In this document: one piece after another, positions 8,597-26,647 of the stretch | Layout: the number at the start of each line of letters is the position of its first letter | Position numbering within the stretch: position 1 is the stretch's first letter | Assembly (NCBI RefSeq): GCF_040786275.1 | Contig: NZ_JBFMVT010000002.1 | Span: 3,968,001-4,032,000 of the forward strand | Direction of reading: 5' to 3' | DNA from: Buttiauxella gaviniae | GTDB taxonomy: Bacteria; Pseudomonadota; Gammaproteobacteria; Enterobacterales; Enterobacteriaceae | DNA length: 64,000 nucleotides | Notes under the pieces: model-generated | Database searches by the model: none | Told to the model about the DNA's origin: nothing | What the model saw: only the letters and a program-made list of their open reading frames with translations | Position numbers and translations under genes: made by a program

Positions 8597-11049
8597 CGCT
8601 GATCCTTTTCAATAATATTCATCAAAGTATTGTTGAAGATATTGCAAATACATATGGTTCCATTGTCATTCACTATGCCATTAAAATGTAAGTGGTCTTT
8701 AGTGTCATCTATTCTATTGTATTCCACCTCGCATGAAACAGACTCTCCAGACTGATAACCTATAGTCTGAACATGAAGATTAAGATCAGCATAATGTCGG
8801 GAAATATCTTCAACTTTTATTTTATCTTCACCATATGACCAGCTAATTGAAGTAATTTTCTTTTCCTCATTTATTGATTCATCTTCCTCTTTTGATGCAT
8901 CCGATTCATCTGAACTGTTTTTATCTCCGAAATGCTCAATACCGTTATCCTGCGGCGATCCACCATCACCTCCATCCGCCAGCGGACTCAGCATCGCCGG
9001 CTGCAGCGTCGGGACCGGTGTCCCAGGAGTGCCGCCGCCGTTGAGGTTGATTTTCGGCCCGGTGATATCAATGCCGGCAGGGTGAATGACGATAAACGAG
9101 GCGCCCACCTGCAGGGTGATTTTGCTGTGGCTTTTCAGGGCAATATCGCCCTGAACGTCAATGCCCAGCGCCCCGGCAATCTTCTGCGCCAGGTCGTCTT
9201 TCACCTCCAGGCTGTATTTCCCTTTCACCAGGCTGACGTGGTCTCCGGTGGTGATGTGCGCCTGCTTTCCTTTTACCGTGATTTTTCTGTCGTTCGCCAC
9301 GTACAGCGCGTCATCGTGACCGATATTTTCTGTGCGGTCGTGTGCCACCCTCAGCGTCTGGTCATTACCGACATTTGTCTGCCGGTCATGCGCGACGCTG
9401 AGGGTTGTGTCGTGTCCGGCGGCATTCTCTTTGCCCACCGTAACCGTCTGCCCCAGTGCGACGGTGATGTTCTGGTTGTTGCCGATGGTTTCGGTGTGGT
9501 CGGATTTCACCTCCGTATCACGGTTGTTCAGCACCACGGTCTTCATGTCCTTCTGGGCATGCATCGACAGCAGCTCCTGGTTTGTCTCATCCTCGAACAT
9601 CAGCTCGTTGTAGCCGCTGCCCTTGTAGGTCTGCGAGCGGATGGCCATCTGCGTTCGGGTGCCCGGCAGGTCGCCCGGGGCGCGGTTGCCGGCGTGGTAG
9701 GTGCGCCCGGTGATAATCGGCTGGTCCGGGTCGCCGTTGAGGAAATCGACAATCACTTCCTGGCCGACGCGCGGGATGGCGATGTTGCCGAACCCGGCGC
9801 CCGCCCACGCCTGTGAGACGCGTATCCAGCACGAGCTTTTCGCATCCGCCTGGTTGTAGCGGTCCCAGGTAAATTTCACCCGCACCCGCCCGTGCTCGTC
9901 GCAGAAGATTTCTTCCCCCGGCGGGCCGGTCACCACCGCACTCTGCGGGCCGTCGACCCGCGGTTTGAGAGGGGGCTGTGCGCGCCAGGTCTGAATGGCG
10001 GGGATGACGCTGAAGCTGTTGGTGAGCGTGGTGCCCTGGCCCTCGCTGCCGGTGAGCGCCTGCGGCTGGCTGCCGGTTAACGTACAGGCCACCACCTGCC
10101 AGAGGTCGTTGAGGTCTGCGCGCGGGTGGTCCGTCAGGCTGAAGCAGCGCCCCGGCTGGAGCTGGGGTGAGTTGCTGGTGCCGGTGGCGTAGTCCACATC
10201 GCTGCGCCAGCCTTCCACCTGATATTTCGCAAAGTCTGCCCCGCGCTGTGCGTCCTTGAAGCGCCCCGGATAGTCAAAAATCTCATACACCGCCCGCTGG
10301 TTGGGCATCTCCGACGGGCGGTGATTAAACTGCCCGGGCCAGAGCGGGGCCTTAAAGGTGTAGTCCCGGGTGGTGACCTGCGCCGGGCGGATTTGCGCGC
10401 GGCGGCAGAAGCTGTTGATGCAGTAGCGGCTGGATTCACTGGCACCGTTGGGGTTGTACGGCAGCGGGTCGAGTCTGCGCAGCACGCGGCTGTCATCGGC
10501 GAAGGTCAGTTTCTGCAGGTTGCGCTCCAGATATTCCTCCTCGCAGAAGAAAATCCCCTCTTCGGCGGCCAGCCGGGCGATGAAGTCGAAGTCGGTTTCC
10601 TGGTACTGGACGCAGAACTCACGGAAAGGGTGCGGACGGCGGAACAGGGCGTCGTGGGTGAGCACACCCGTCTCCTTGAGCAGCGTCTGAAAGATGGCGC
10701 GGATATCGACATTCTGGAAGCTGCGGCAGTTCTGCCGCTGGCTGCTGCGCCAGAGCTCCGGGCGCAGGGTTATGTGGTACAGCGTCTGGTGTCTGCCGGT
10801 GTTGCCCTGCTCGCAGAAGGTCACGATACCGCGCAGACGGCGCTTAATCTCCTCACCCTGCCGGATAATCAGCGTTCCCCCCTGGTCGAGGACTTTACGG
10901 AATTCCAGGGCCGGGTTGCTGCTGGCGAGGGTCAGCTCAAGGCGAAACAGGGAGGAGAGGGACTGGGTGAGCTGAAAGTCCACCACGGCGAAGGTGTCAT
11001 CCGGGGTCCGCCCGGCGGTAAAGGTAAAGCGGGTGCCGTCACTGGCCAT
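8593..11049 (-). CDS. vgrG: Type VI secretion spike protein VgrG with extended C-terminal tail
   Basis: Trimeric spike tip of the type VI secretion system, 818 residues from ATG 11049, which has AAGGAAA 6 bases upstream. The longer frame to 11100 adds 17 unlikely residues. Order: gp27-like base (from SDGTRFTFTAGRTPDD), gp5-like OB fold (around VRVKFTWDRYNQAD and IPRVGQEVIVDFLNGDPDQP), and a beta-helix of repeated VGNDQTLRVAHDRT-type units up to about residue 690. A proline-rich link and an acidic Ser/Glu tract (SDESDASKEEDES) follow, then a roughly 90-residue beta-rich tail. The tail is AT-rich, unlike the GC-rich core, and matches the composition of tae4-tai4. It is likely the cargo-binding adaptor for Tae4 (inference). 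No hcp or structural T6SS genes are in the window. Confidence 0.95.
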   Translation of the reverse strand: MASDGTRFTFTAGRTPDDTFAVVDFQLTQSLSSLFRLELTLASSNPALEFRKVLDQGGTLIIRQGEEIKRRLRGIVTFCEQGNTGRHQTLYHITLRPELWRSSQRQNCRSFQNVDIRAIFQTLLKETGVLTHDALFRRPHPFREFCVQYQETDFDFIARLAAEEGIFFCEEEYLERNLQKLTFADDSRVLRRLDPLPYNPNGASESSRYCINSFCRRAQIRPAQVTTRDYTFKAPLWPGQFNHRPSEMPNQRAVYEIFDYPGRFKDAQRGADFAKYQVEGWRSDVDYATGTSNSPQLQPGRCFSLTDHPRADLNDLWQVVACTLTGSQPQALTGSEGQGTTLTNSFSVIPAIQTWRAQPPLKPRVDGPQSAVVTGPPGEEIFCDEHGRVRVKFTWDRYNQADAKSSCWIRVSQAWAGAGFGNIAIPRVGQEVIVDFLNGDPDQPIITGRTYHAGNRAPGDLPGTRTQMAIRSQTYKGSGYNELMFEDETNQELLSMHAQKDMKTVVLNNRDTEVKSDHTETIGNNQNITVALGQTVTVGKENAAGHDTTLSVAHDRQTNVGNDQTLRVAHDRTENIGHDDALYVANDRKITVKGKQAHITTGDHVSLVKGKYSLEVKDDLAQKIAGALGIDVQGDIALKSHSKITLQVGASFIVIHPAGIDITGPKINLNGGGTPGTPVPTLQPAMLSPLADGGDGGSPQDNGIEHFGDKNSSDESDASKEEDESINEEKKITSISWSYGEDKIKVEDISRHYADLNLHVQTIGYQSGESVSCEVEYNRIDDTKDHLHFNGIVNDNGTICICNIFNNTLMNIIEKDQR

Positions 11050-11274
11050 GGTGTATTTCCTTTCCTGTCCATGGATGTATTGACCAGAATTAACAGCCAT
11101 TGTTGAACTATAATTCTGATAAATATAAATAAATCAATGTAATAACTGGTTTAAGGGTAGGGGCGGAGTGATGTTGTGGCTACGACGGCTATCACAGAAT
11201 CTGAAAGAGGAAAACGTACAAAGCGGTTTCATACTCAATTGGGCAGCCAGTAGTGATCCGCTCATGGACTGGTG

Positions 11275-11300
11275 TTGGCCCCATAATTGGGGCCGTTTTG
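11275..11300 (+). terminator. Terminator-like hairpin between vgrG and ygjK
   Basis: Stem GGCCCC (11277-11282), loop ATAATT, stem GGGGCC (11289-11294), then GTTTT. Only the plus strand has a T-run, yet no plus-strand gene leads into it. It closely resembles the ymgE terminator at 7574-7600, so it may be a displaced or duplicated copy. The rest of 11050-11303 is AT-rich and holds the presumed vgrG promoter on the minus strand. Confidence 0.5.
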
Positions 11301-11303
11301 CCT

Positions 11304-14783
<3,480 letters not shown>

Positions 14784-14807
14784 TCATCCAGCGGAATGGC
14801 GTTTATC

Positions 14808-14827
14808 TTAGTTAAAGTTTTACTAAA
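14808..14827. promoter_or_regulatory. EbgR operator-like site in the ygjJ-ebgR intergenic region
   Basis: An imperfect inverted repeat, TTAGTTAAA then TTTACTAAA (14819-14827), lies between the divergent ygjJ and ebgR genes. The 9-mer TTTACTAAA is identical to one arm of the inverted repeat before ebgA at 16081-16112. This suggests that EbgR controls ygjJK, itself and ebgAC. Binding is untested. Confidence 0.5.
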
Positions 14828-14910
14828 AAATACACTTAAAGTGGTAAAGCGATAACTGGATCACATCTGGCGTAATGAAGAAAACAGGCCAAAAGCAGAG
14901 CTATACATGA

Positions 14911-15945
<1,035 letters not shown>

Positions 15946-15974
15946 TTTATTAAAAGCTTTATCGTCAAAATAAT

Positions 15975-16000
15975 GTCGGGTGGCGTTGCGCTTACCCGAC
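15975..16000. repeat. REP element after ebgR
   Basis: Palindrome GTCGGGTGGCGTTGCG followed by CTTACCCGAC, the same REP type found at 2831, 21309, 46485 and 48192. It lies 29 bases after the ebgR stop and before the ebgA operator. Confidence 0.85.
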
Positions 16001-16080
16001 CGATAAAACCCCGGTTCGTACCGATAACCACATCATTCCCCCATCCTGAACCCCGACGATTTATTGTGATCCCTGCGTCA

Positions 16081-21272
<5,192 letters not shown>

Positions 21273-21277
21273 TTAAA

Positions 21278-21306
21278 AAAGCCAGCAGGTAAACCCTGCT
21301 GGCTTT
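21278..21306 (+). terminator. Rho-independent terminator of the ebg-ygjI operon
   Basis: Stem AAAGCCAGCAGG, loop TAAAC, stem CCTGCTGGCTTT, 6 bases after the ygjI stop. The stem is flanked by A-rich and T-rich tracts and so could also serve the minus-strand ydeP-like operon. Confidence 0.85.
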
Positions 21307-21308
21307 AG

Positions 21309-21335
21309 GTCGGTTAAGCGTTAGCGCCACCCGAC
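21309..21335. repeat. REP element
   Basis: Palindrome GTCGGTTAAGCGTTAGCG followed by CCACCCGAC between the ygjI terminator and the small minus-strand gene. Confidence 0.8.
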
Positions 21336-21345
21336 ATTAGAGAGG

Positions 21346-21489
21346 CTAAAACTCAAGCGGATAAATGATTAACCCGAGTCCCATCAGGCATCCCCCGGCA
21401 ATAAACAAATGCAGACGAGGATTGCGGCCACCAAATGCCAGCCCCAGGTTAACAAAGCTTATCGCAAGTAATGTCATTAAAATGGCCAT
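21346..21489 (-). CDS. Small membrane protein, 47 residues
   Basis: A short frame too small for usual gene callers. It starts at ATG 21489 with GGGAGG 6 bases ahead and ends with TAG at 21346. The protein has two hydrophobic segments, MAILMTLLAISFVNLGLAF and LFIAGGCLMGLGLIIY, joined by a polar turn (GGRNPRLH), so it is a likely inner-membrane hairpin. It begins 21 bases after the ydeP-like gene on the same strand and is probably cotranscribed. I do not recognise the family. The strong ribosome-binding site and coherent topology argue that it is real. Confidence 0.68.
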   Translation of the reverse strand: MAILMTLLAISFVNLGLAFGGRNPRLHLFIAGGCLMGLGLIIYPLEF

Positions 21490-21510
21490 TAGCAACCTCC
21501 CGTCTGTTAA

Positions 21511-23793
21511 TTACAACGCTTTTTCAACGACCACCGGCACGCTTTTATACGCAGGAGTGGCGCTTTGTTTATCGTAGTGATCCAGGTCGATAAGAATGTT
21601 GGTTTCCGGGTAATAAGCCCCGACCGCGCCTTCCGCCATGTCGTGAATCACAACCGTTAACCCTTCCACCACGCGCTCATGGCGCACGCCTTCGTGGTTG
21701 ACGGCTTTAAGATTCACTTTGTCTCCGGCAGCAATACCCAACTCTTTGGCCTGATGCGCGTTGATAAACATCACATCACGACGCCCGGTAATACCGCGAT
21801 AGCGGTCGTTCATCCCGTAAATGGTGGTGTTGTACTGGTCGTGGCTACGCATCGTGGTGAGCATCAGCGTGTTACCCGGCAAGGTTTTCTGTGCCGTATT
21901 GTTAAACACGATGAAGTTCGCCTTCTCACTCTCGGTGAGCCAAATGCGATTCGATGCGCCATTCCACATTCTGAAGCCGCCCGGCTGCTCGATGCGCTCG
22001 TTGTAATCTTTAAAGCCCGGAATCACCTCTTCGATGGCTTTACGGATCAGACGGTAGTCACCGATCATCTCCTGCCAGTTCACTTTGCTTTGCGGCAGGG
22101 TAGCCATTGCCAGACCGGCGACAATCGCCGGTTCGGAACGCAGATGTGGCGAGGCAGGTTTCAGCGCACCGCATGAAGCGTGAACCATCGACATAGAGTC
22201 TTCGACCGTCACGCTCTGCACGCCGTTTGCCTGAACATCGCGTTCGGTACGGCCCAGCACTGGCAGGATATAGCTGTTTTTTGCCAGCAGCAGATGAGAG
22301 CGGTTCAGTTTGGTGGTCATATGCACCGCCAAATCCAGTTTCCGCATCGTCGGGAAGGTCACCAGCGGGTCAGGCATTGCCACCGCCAGGTTACCGCCAA
22401 GGCAAATCAACGCTTTGGATTGACCGTCGCGAATCGCTTTCACGCTTTCAACGGCGGAGTGGCCGTGCTTACGCGGTGCTGTGAACCCAAAACGCGCTTC
22501 CAGTGCTTTGAGGAAGGTTTCGCTCGGCGCTTCGTTGATACCCACGGAGCGGTCGCCCTGCACGTTGGAGTGGCCGCGCAGTGGGCAGATGCCTGCGCCC
22601 AGACGCCCCATATTGCCTTTAAGCAGTAACAGGTTTGCCAGTTGCTGAATATTTTCAGAGCCGTTTTCGTGCTGCGTAATACCCAGGCCGTAGCTGATAA
22701 TGGTGGCTTTGGATTGTTCGTAGCAGTGAGTCAGCTCGCTGATTTGCGCAAAGCTCAGCCCGGACTCTTTGAGAATATCGCTCCAGCTTGTTTTCGCTAA
22801 ATCTTCCGCCAGCTCTTTGAAACCGGCAGTGTGTTCGGCAATAAACGCTTTATCGATAACATCCGCTTTACCGTGCATTTCAGCGGTCATTTGATGCTCG
22901 AGCATCAATTTCATGACGCCTTTAAGCAGGGCGATGTCGCCGCCAACGCGCACGTTATACAGCCCGCTGCTGAGCGGAGTTGAACCGTTGGTCAACATAT
23001 CTGACGGGCTTTGTGGGAAGCTAAACTTCTCCAGGCCTCGTTCGCGCAGAGGGTTAATGGTGATAATTTTGCCGCCGCGCAGGGAGACTTCACGCAGCGT
23101 GCTGAGCATGCGCGGGTGGTTGGTCGCCGGGTTATGGCCAACACAAATCACCAGCTCGCAGTGGTCAAAATCTTGCAGTGTTACGGTGCCTTTCCCGATA
23201 CCGATAGACTGTGGCAGGCCAACGCTTGTTGGGCCGTGGCACATGTTTGAGCAGTCAGGGAAGTTATTGGTGCCGTACTCACGGGCAAAAAGCTGATAGA
23301 GAAACGCCGCTTCGTTAGAGGCGCGTCCGGAAGTATAAAACTCTACGCTGTCCGGGGAGTCGTAGCTGCGTAACTGTTCGCCAATTTCGGCGAAGGCTTG
23401 TTCCCAGCTAACGGGCTGATAAGTATCGCTTTGGGCATTATATTTAACCGGATGGGTTAAACGTCCGGCATCTTCAAGATGAAAATCGCTCCAGGTCCAC
23501 AGTTCGCTAACCGGATGTGCGGCGAGAAATTCAGGGTCCACGCGCTTGGTGGTGGCTTCCCATGACACGGCTTTAACGCCGTTTTCGCACAGTTCCATTG
23601 GCGAGCGGTGATCCGGGTCAGGCCAGGCGCAACCTGGACAATCAAACCCTTTTACCTGATTCATCCTGAATATTGCAATCACGCCGCGACGCAGGGTTTT
23701 TTGCCCATGAACGGCTAAAGCGCTGCCTTTTACTGCGCCCCAACCGCCCGCTGCACCGTTGTAACTACGAATACCTTCAGCGTTCTGTTTCAT
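21511..23793 (-). CDS. ydeP: FdhF/YdeP-family molybdopterin oxidoreductase
   Basis: A formate-dehydrogenase-H-like molybdopterin enzyme of 760 residues (E. coli YdeP 759). Shared landmarks include SYNGAAGGWGAVK, FDCPGCAWPDP, EFYTSGRASNEAAFLYQLFA, NNFPDCSNMCH and ICPLRGHSNVQGDRSVGI. It lacks the full N-terminal Fe4S4 cysteine set of classical formate dehydrogenases but keeps the bis-MGD-binding fold and the C-terminal beta-barrel (AKELGIAAGDKVNLKAVN). E. coli YdeP is linked to acid resistance; its substrate is unknown. In E. coli ydeP is not beside ygjI, so the context is rearranged. The family assignment is firm; strict orthology with YdeP is likely but not proved. Confidence 0.88.
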   Translation of the reverse strand: MKQNAEGIRSYNGAAGGWGAVKGSALAVHGQKTLRRGVIAIFRMNQVKGFDCPGCAWPDPDHRSPMELCENGVKAVSWEATTKRVDPEFLAAHPVSELWTWSDFHLEDAGRLTHPVKYNAQSDTYQPVSWEQAFAEIGEQLRSYDSPDSVEFYTSGRASNEAAFLYQLFAREYGTNNFPDCSNMCHGPTSVGLPQSIGIGKGTVTLQDFDHCELVICVGHNPATNHPRMLSTLREVSLRGGKIITINPLRERGLEKFSFPQSPSDMLTNGSTPLSSGLYNVRVGGDIALLKGVMKLMLEHQMTAEMHGKADVIDKAFIAEHTAGFKELAEDLAKTSWSDILKESGLSFAQISELTHCYEQSKATIISYGLGITQHENGSENIQQLANLLLLKGNMGRLGAGICPLRGHSNVQGDRSVGINEAPSETFLKALEARFGFTAPRKHGHSAVESVKAIRDGQSKALICLGGNLAVAMPDPLVTFPTMRKLDLAVHMTTKLNRSHLLLAKNSYILPVLGRTERDVQANGVQSVTVEDSMSMVHASCGALKPASPHLRSEPAIVAGLAMATLPQSKVNWQEMIGDYRLIRKAIEEVIPGFKDYNERIEQPGGFRMWNGASNRIWLTESEKANFIVFNNTAQKTLPGNTLMLTTMRSHDQYNTTIYGMNDRYRGITGRRDVMFINAHQAKELGIAAGDKVNLKAVNHEGVRHERVVEGLTVVIHDMAEGAVGAYYPETNILIDLDHYDKQSATPAYKSVPVVVEKAL

Positions 23794-24134
23794 TTATCTG
23801 CTGCCCAAAACATACCTTCAATCAGGCGGGCACCATAGCAAAAAAGAGACGCCGATCCGGGCTGCGTAAGGGGTACGCCGGGGTAAGAGGACTACTACCT
23901 GCGAGAAGGGTACCGGGTAGTTTTGGGTTCAAAAGAATGCACAATTGTTAAAATAAACGGGTTAAATATTCCTCTGGAATAATGTTTTGCATAAAAAGCA
24001 CCCCGAAAGAGTTAGCCGTAAGGGGGGCAATATTGCCGTCTGGCTTACTCCTTAATTTATTGGGGTTATCAATGAATCCAGGCAATAAAAAAGCCGGTCA
24101 GTCTGCACTGCCGGCTTAAATCACTTTGCAAGGG
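23794..24134. other. Intergenic region between ydeP-like gene and TonB receptor
   Basis: No convincing gene lies in these 341 bases. The left part must hold the promoter of the minus-strand ydeP-like gene. The right part ends in the terminator of the TonB receptor at 24085-24118. Confidence 0.6.
24085..24118 (-). terminator. Rho-independent terminator of the TonB receptor gene
   Basis: Read on the minus strand, AAGCCGGCAGT pairs with ACTGACCGGCTT apart from a one-base bulge, followed by TTTTTTAT. It starts 17 bases after the receptor stop codon. Confidence 0.82.
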
Positions 24135-26312
24135 TTAGAAATCGTAACCCACGGTTGCAATCACAGAGCGCTCGGCGCCCCAGTAGCAGTAGCCCGTGCC
24201 GTAGCAGCCCGCGACATAATCCCGGCCCGTCAGGTTGGTGGCGTTAACCTGCACGAATGCGCCTTTCAGGGCTGGCGTCCACGCGCCCATGTCTGCGCGA
24301 ACCATGGCATCCAGCAGCGTGACAGACGGCACGCGCAGGGTGTTTTCGTTATCAGCCCACTGTTTACCGATATAACGCACGCCCGCGCCCAGGCTAATGC
24401 CAAAATCGGCTTTGAACATTCCCCACAGGCTTGCCATCTGATCCGGCGTCACGTATGGCGTGTTGCCGTCGTTCCCGTCAATGGCATCTTTAAAGCGCAC
24501 TTTGTTGTAGGTATACCCGGCGATGGTGGAGAAGCGGTTATTCCACTGAGAGCGAGCTTCCAGCTCCACGCCCTGGGAATGAACTTTGCCCGCCGGTTCA
24601 TAGTAGCTGCCTTGCACCACGCGGTTGCCGACATCTTTTTGCGTCAGGTCATACAGTGCGACGGTGTACATATCCGCCGTGCCCACCGGCTGATATTTCA
24701 CGCCTGCTTCATACTGTTCAGCGGTTGTTGGTTTCAGCAGTTTGCCATCAGCATCCGGCAGAACCTGCGGGGTAATCGCCTGGCTGTAACTTACGTACGG
24801 TGAAATGCCGTTGTTAAATGCGTACAGCAGGGAAGCGCGGCCGCTGAAATGGTCATCAGTACGGTTATCGGTGATGTCGCTGTCAATGGCGTCTGCGACG
24901 ATATGGCTTTTGGTGACCAGGTGGTCATAGCGGCCAGACAACGTCATATGCCACTGATTCCATTTCATATCATCTTGCAAATAAACGCCGGTCTGTTCGT
25001 ACTGGCGCTTACCGGCTTTGGTCAGCAGACCCTGGTTGATGGTGGCGTAAGTTGGGTCGCGCGGATCGTAATAGTAGAAACCGCCAGGGCCCCCAGATTC
25101 GCCGGTCCACGGATTGAGATTCGTGGTGTAGGCGGAGTCATCAGACAGGTTATTGGTGTATTTATGGAACTCGCCGCCGAGCACCACTTTGTGGTCCAGA
25201 TCACCGGTCGCAAAATCAGCTTCAAGCTGGTTATCAATAGCATAGGCATCGAGCGACGATGTTTCACCGCTGTAATAACGCATCAGTTCGTCATGTGCTG
25301 CATCCGCCCAACCAATCTGATAAGCCTGCTTCAGGCCGACGTTGGAGTGGGTGTAACTGGCGTTGGAGCGGAATGCCCACACCTCGTTAAAGCGATGCGC
25401 AAATTCGTAGCTGTAAATCTGCTGGTGGCGTTTAAATTCGTCATTGCCAGGCTCGACGTCAGAAAAGCCGGTGCTGAGTTTACGCCCGGTGCTGGAATAG
25501 ATGCTGCCGTCTGCGGGGACGGAACCGTGGAAGCCGCCGGACGGATCTTTTTCCAGATAAGCGCGTAGCAACAGCGAGGTGTTTTCACCCGGCTGCCAGA
25601 GCAGAGACGGGGAGATCGCATAACGTTCGTCGCGCGTTTTTTCATATTGCGTGTCGCTATTTTTGGTTAACCCCGTAATGCGATACGCCCATTCATCGTT
25701 AATCGCATTGGTGTAATCAAACGCGGTGCCGTTGGTATTGTTATTGCCGTACATCGCACGGACGTGGCCTTCCTCGGTAAATTGCGGGCGCTTTGAGGTT
25801 TCCATCACCAGGCCGCCAGGAATCGTTTGCCCGTAAAGCGCTGAAGATGGCCCTTTAATAACGTCAATGCGCTCCAGGAACCACGGGTCAACTTGCACCA
25901 CGTTATAGCTGCCGCCGTCGCTCATCAGGCGCAGGCCATCCAGGAAGGTGTTATTCACATCACCGCCGTGGAACCCGCGCAGAGCAACGGTGTCATAGCG
26001 GGTTGCACCGCCGGCAAAACCAGTAAACGCGCCCGGGGTGTAATTCAGCGCGCTGTTCACGCTGAGTGCGCCCTGGTCTTCAATTTGCTGGCGAGTCACG
26101 ACAGAAACAGATTGCCCGGTGGTAATTAACGGCTCATCGGTTTTAGTGGCACCGCGGCTGACGGTTGCGCTATAGCCTTCCGTAGGGCTGGTGGCGGTTT
26201 CAGCAGGTGCCGCGGTCACCACGACGGTGTCTTCTGCCATGACATAAGCTGGAGCTGCGAGTGCAAGCGCGCAAAGTAAAGCGGAGCGCTTTACGGTAAA
26301 GGCCAATTTCAT
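24135..26312 (-). CDS. TonB-dependent siderophore receptor, FhuA/FoxA-like
   Basis: An outer-membrane receptor for ferric siderophores, 725 residues. The signal peptide ends at APAYVMA, followed by the TonB box EDTVVVTA. The plug domain includes GQSVSVVTRQQIEDQGALSV and RIDVIKGPSSALYGQTIPGG. A 22-strand barrel ends with the terminal aromatic VGYDF. Paired cysteines in AGCYGTGYCYWGAERS and the overall pattern are typical of hydroxamate receptors (FhuA, FcuA, FoxA). The ligand cannot be set from sequence alone. A Fur box lies about 50 bases upstream. No siderophore ABC transporter or reductase is adjacent, so it is an orphan receptor using uptake genes elsewhere. Confidence 0.93.
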   Translation of the reverse strand: MKLAFTVKRSALLCALALAAPAYVMAEDTVVVTAAPAETATSPTEGYSATVSRGATKTDEPLITTGQSVSVVTRQQIEDQGALSVNSALNYTPGAFTGFAGGATRYDTVALRGFHGGDVNNTFLDGLRLMSDGGSYNVVQVDPWFLERIDVIKGPSSALYGQTIPGGLVMETSKRPQFTEEGHVRAMYGNNNTNGTAFDYTNAINDEWAYRITGLTKNSDTQYEKTRDERYAISPSLLWQPGENTSLLLRAYLEKDPSGGFHGSVPADGSIYSSTGRKLSTGFSDVEPGNDEFKRHQQIYSYEFAHRFNEVWAFRSNASYTHSNVGLKQAYQIGWADAAHDELMRYYSGETSSLDAYAIDNQLEADFATGDLDHKVVLGGEFHKYTNNLSDDSAYTTNLNPWTGESGGPGGFYYYDPRDPTYATINQGLLTKAGKRQYEQTGVYLQDDMKWNQWHMTLSGRYDHLVTKSHIVADAIDSDITDNRTDDHFSGRASLLYAFNNGISPYVSYSQAITPQVLPDADGKLLKPTTAEQYEAGVKYQPVGTADMYTVALYDLTQKDVGNRVVQGSYYEPAGKVHSQGVELEARSQWNNRFSTIAGYTYNKVRFKDAIDGNDGNTPYVTPDQMASLWGMFKADFGISLGAGVRYIGKQWADNENTLRVPSVTLLDAMVRADMGAWTPALKGAFVQVNATNLTGRDYVAGCYGTGYCYWGAERSVIATVGYDF

Positions 26313-26363
26313 TTAATTATTTTCCCGAGAAGGTGTTTTTGTTAGTGGTGATAAAAATAGTAA

Positions 26364-26378
26364 TGCGAATTATTATCG
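26364..26378. promoter_or_regulatory. Fur box of the TonB receptor gene
   Basis: TGCGAATTATTATCG matches 11 of the 14 defined positions of the 7-1-7 Fur consensus TGATAAT-N-ATTATCA. It lies 52 bases before the receptor start, so iron repression is expected. Confidence 0.72.
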
Positions 26379-26446
26379 TTATTGTTTTGTGTTTCAAGTG
26401 CAAATGTTGGCAGTAGATAATTGAAAAGCCATGAAAAGATTAATGT

Positions 26447-26575
26447 TTATGGGCCTCGTCCCATTGTTCTTCCAAGGAGATTGTCTCTTATACAGGTCTC
26501 ACTCTGACAATCTTTTAGGGTGAGATCTGTACGGTGCTGAGGTTTTCCGTTCACCCAAACGTTTAGTTTTTCCAT
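26447..26575 (-). CDS. Small soluble protein, 42 residues, with structured leader
   Basis: A 43-codon frame from ATG 26575 to TAA. It has a good ribosome-binding site (AGAGGTG, 7 bases before ATG). The product starts MEKLNVWVNGKPQHR, contains two cysteines spaced DCQSETC, and ends LLGRTMGRGP. It is polar, with no membrane segment or signal peptide. I do not recognise the family. The start region is framed by inverted repeats CGTTCACC (26548-26555) and GGTGAACG (26591-26598), and a shorter stem covers the ribosome-binding site. The leader carries strong hairpins at 26600-26782. This suggests post-transcriptional control, if the gene is real. Confidence 0.55.
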   Translation of the reverse strand: MEKLNVWVNGKPQHRTDLTLKDCQSETCIRDNLLGRTMGRGP

Positions 26576-26599
26576 GTAATCACCTCTAATGGTGAACGT

Positions 26600-26627
26600 G
26601 CCAGGGGAATGACGCCATTCCCCTGGC
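26600..26627. repeat. Perfect 12-bp hairpin upstream of the 42-residue gene
   Basis: GCCAGGGGAATG (26600-26611) and its exact complement (26616-26627) enclose a 4-base loop ACGC. On the minus strand it precedes the small-gene ribosome-binding site by about 15 bases. It has no T-run, so it is not a standard terminator. Confidence 0.8.
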
Positions 26628-26647
26628 GACCCCGGCGCCCGGCAAGT

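Noticed and set aside
8932-9816. Plus-strand 294-codon frame inside vgrG
   Set aside because: Shadow of the GC-rich VgrG coding strand; no protein-like pattern.
21511-23793. Selenocysteine-type formate dehydrogenase (FdhF)
   Set aside because: No in-frame TGA with a stem-loop interrupts the gene, and the landmarks match YdeP rather than FdhF.
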